Below are positions 62,673 through 64,000 of a DNA stretch of 64,000 bases, in pieces (the stretch's first letter is position 1; every line of letters starts with the position of its first letter). The translations under genes and the position numbers were made by a program. A model generated the notes under the pieces. The model was not told the DNA's origin. It did not search any database and saw nothing but the letters and a program-made list of their open reading frames with translations. This stretch comes from Rhodobacterales bacterium HKCCE2091 (GTDB lineage: Bacteria; Pseudomonadota; Alphaproteobacteria; Rhodobacterales; Rhodobacteraceae): contig WVSL01000001.1 in NCBI GenBank assembly GCA_015689685.1, positions 235,001-299,000 on the forward strand, written 5' to 3'.

Positions 62673-64000
62673 ATGACGAGCGATGCCAGCACCCCACGGC
62701 CGCGGCCCGGCACGGGCGCGCGCCTGATGAATCGGTACGCGGCATGGCGCGGCGCGCGGGACGTGCGCGGCTTCACCTCGCAACCGGCACCGAAAACCCA
62801 GGGCCGGCCGAGCCGCGGGCGGCAGTTCCTCGCCGGGAACTTCCTGCTGGCCGGGTCGCTGGTGGAGGCGCCGGGCGCGATGCCGTGGGACATCGCCGCA
62901 CCCTCCCCCGCCTTCGAGGCCGCGCTGCACGGGTTCGGCTGGCTCGACGACCTCGCCGCGGTCGGGGACGGGCGGGCACGGCGCGCCGCGCAGGCCTGGA
63001 CGCTGGACTGGAGCCGGCGCTTCGGCCAGGGCGGCGGCCCGGGCTGGTCGCCGGACCTTGCCGGGCGGCGGCAGATCCGCTGGATCGCCCACGCCCTGTT
63101 CCTTCTGAACGGGATCGAGACCGCCGACAGCCGTGCCATCTTCGCCACGATGGGGCGGCAGGCCGGGTTCCTCGCCCGCCGCCACGATGCCGCGCCGCGC
63201 GGCCTGCCCCGGTTCGAGGCGCTGACCGGTTTCGTCCAGTCGGCCTCGGCGCTGGAAGGGTTCGGCGACCGCCTGCGCCCGGCGCTGGCCGCGCTGGCCT
63301 CCGAATGCGAGCGCGAGATCGACCCGACCGGCGGCATCGCCAGCCGCAATCCCGAGGAACTGCTGGAGATCTTCGCGCTGCTGACCTGGACGGCGGCGGT
63401 GCTGAAGGAAACCGGCCGCGACCCCGACCCGACGCTCGATGCCGCCATCGCGCGGGTCGCGCCATGCCTGCGTAGTCTGCGCCATTCCGACGGCGGGCTG
63501 GCGCGGTTCCACGGCGGCGGGCGCGGCCGGGCCGGGCTTCTCGACCTCGCCCTGCGCCAGTCCGGCCTGCGCCCCGCGATGACCCGCGGCCCGGCGATGG
63601 GGTTCGCCCGGCTGGACGCCCCCGGCGTCACCGTCATCGCCGACGCCGCCGCCCCGCTGACCGGGGACGCGGCGCGGCTGTCCCATGCCTCCTCGCTCGC
63701 GTTCGAGATGTCGAGCGGCGGCTGCCCGCTGATCGTGTCCTGCGGGCCCGGCAGCCATCTCGGCCCGGAGTGGGAGCAGGCCGCGCGCGCCACCGCCTCC
63801 CACTCGACGCTCGCCATCGTCGGCTATTCCTCCGCCCGGCTGGGCCCGGGTCACGGCGCGACGCTGGCCGAGGGCCCGCGCCGGGTCGACCAGCAGATCC
63901 GCGTGTCCGGCGCGGCGACAGAGATCGCGCTGTCCCACGACGGCTGGCTGCGCAGCCACGGACTGACCCATCTGCGCCAGTTGTCGCTGGAAGCCGACGG
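62673..64000 (+). CDS. Heparinase II/III family protein, C-terminal part missing
   Basis: 442 codons are visible and the frame stays open at the right edge. It begins MTSDASTPRPRP. The first half is all helical (alpha/alpha toroid: WTLDWSRRFGQGGG, RQIRWIAHALFLLNGIE, PEELLEIFALLTWTAAVL) and the second half starts the beta-sandwich (GFARLDAPGVTVIADAA, SHASSLAFEMSSGGCPLIVSCGPG). Such proteins lie downstream of rsmB and before purH in many Rhodobacterales; whether they are polysaccharide lyases is unproven. Confidence 0.87.
   Translation, partial: MTSDASTPRPRPGTGARLMNRYAAWRGARDVRGFTSQPAPKTQGRPSRGRQFLAGNFLLAGSLVEAPGAMPWDIAAPSPAFEAALHGFGWLDDLAAVGDGRARRAAQAWTLDWSRRFGQGGGPGWSPDLAGRRQIRWIAHALFLLNGIETADSRAIFATMGRQAGFLARRHDAAPRGLPRFEALTGFVQSASALEGFGDRLRPALAALASECEREIDPTGGIASRNPEELLEIFALLTWTAAVLKETGRDPDPTLDAAIARVAPCLRSLRHSDGGLARFHGGGRGRAGLLDLALRQSGLRPAMTRGPAMGFARLDAPGVTVIADAAAPLTGDAARLSHASSLAFEMSSGGCPLIVSCGPGSHLGPEWEQAARATASHSTLAIVGYSSARLGPGHGATLAEGPRRVDQQIRVSGAATEIALSHDGWLRSHGLTHLRQLSLEAD

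Noticed and set aside
62322..63971. 549-codon minus-strand frame at the right edge
   Set aside because: It overlaps the end of rsmB and the heparinase-like gene, both of which have domain support on the plus strand.

Overview
The window is chromosomal DNA from a high-GC alphaproteobacterium, most likely of the order Rhodobacterales (Roseobacter or Paracoccaceae group). Supporting signs are a very GC-rich coding bias, the zinc-less form of ribosomal protein L36, short acidic RTX-type calcium-binding proteins, an SdhAF4/DUF1674 protein, a PAS_7-type hybrid kinase, and an intergenic hairpin/GGGAATATTT element that I recall from genomes of this order. I see no rRNA, CRISPR array, insertion sequence, phage gene or integrase. 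One tRNA (Val, GAC) is present. The genes at both window edges are cut.

1-16 kb: a truncated msrP (periplasmic methionine sulfoxide reductase) lies downstream of an FMN glutamate-synthase-like membrane protein. A fasciclin-domain protein follows. Then come three regulator/oxidoreductase modules: a TetR gene with two SDR genes and three tandem palindromic operators; an HxlR gene with an FMN reductase; and a second HxlR gene with an NAD(P)-binding protein. The AAA+ disaggregase clpB, a low-complexity Ala/Glu-rich membrane protein with 90-bp repeats, pyrF, and an NfeD/SPFH membrane pair complete the region.

16-21.5 kb: an RTX-like protein, dinB with an N-terminal four-Cys zinc motif, N-formylglutamate amidohydrolase, tRNA-Val, rpmJ, and a secreted caspase-fold protein that has lost its catalytic cysteine.

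21.5-34.6 kb: a nine-gene minus-strand operon. It carries a long-chain-type acyl-CoA synthetase, a complete branched-chain/organic-acid type ABC importer (livG-livH-livM-binding protein-livF), an unknown Cys-rich protein, a quinone oxidoreductase and a phenylacetate-CoA-ligase-like protein. A hybrid histidine kinase and an OmpR-type response regulator are transcribed divergently from it. The plausible reading is uptake and CoA activation of an organic acid, with a sensor next door.

34.7-48.3 kb: a solitary formate dehydrogenase alpha subunit, a long RTX-like protein, a histidine phosphatase, DUF3775, a methyltransferase/small membrane protein/RluA operon, a kinase-like protein, a 1-Cys peroxiredoxin, an alpha/beta hydrolase, a periplasmic L,D-transpeptidase, a two-gene cassette of unknown function behind a palindrome, and an Old Yellow Enzyme.

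48.3-64 kb: the conserved rbfA-truB-rpsO-pnp order on the minus strand, opened by several accessory insertions: a phosphodiester glycosidase, DUF2189, DUF1643, a fluoroacetate-dehalogenase-like hydrolase, an RTX protein, an AEC transporter, GNAT, a membrane protein and a PEBP-like protein. dapB, the short sdhAF4 gene, an rsmB-type rRNA methyltransferase and a truncated heparinase II/III-like gene close the window.
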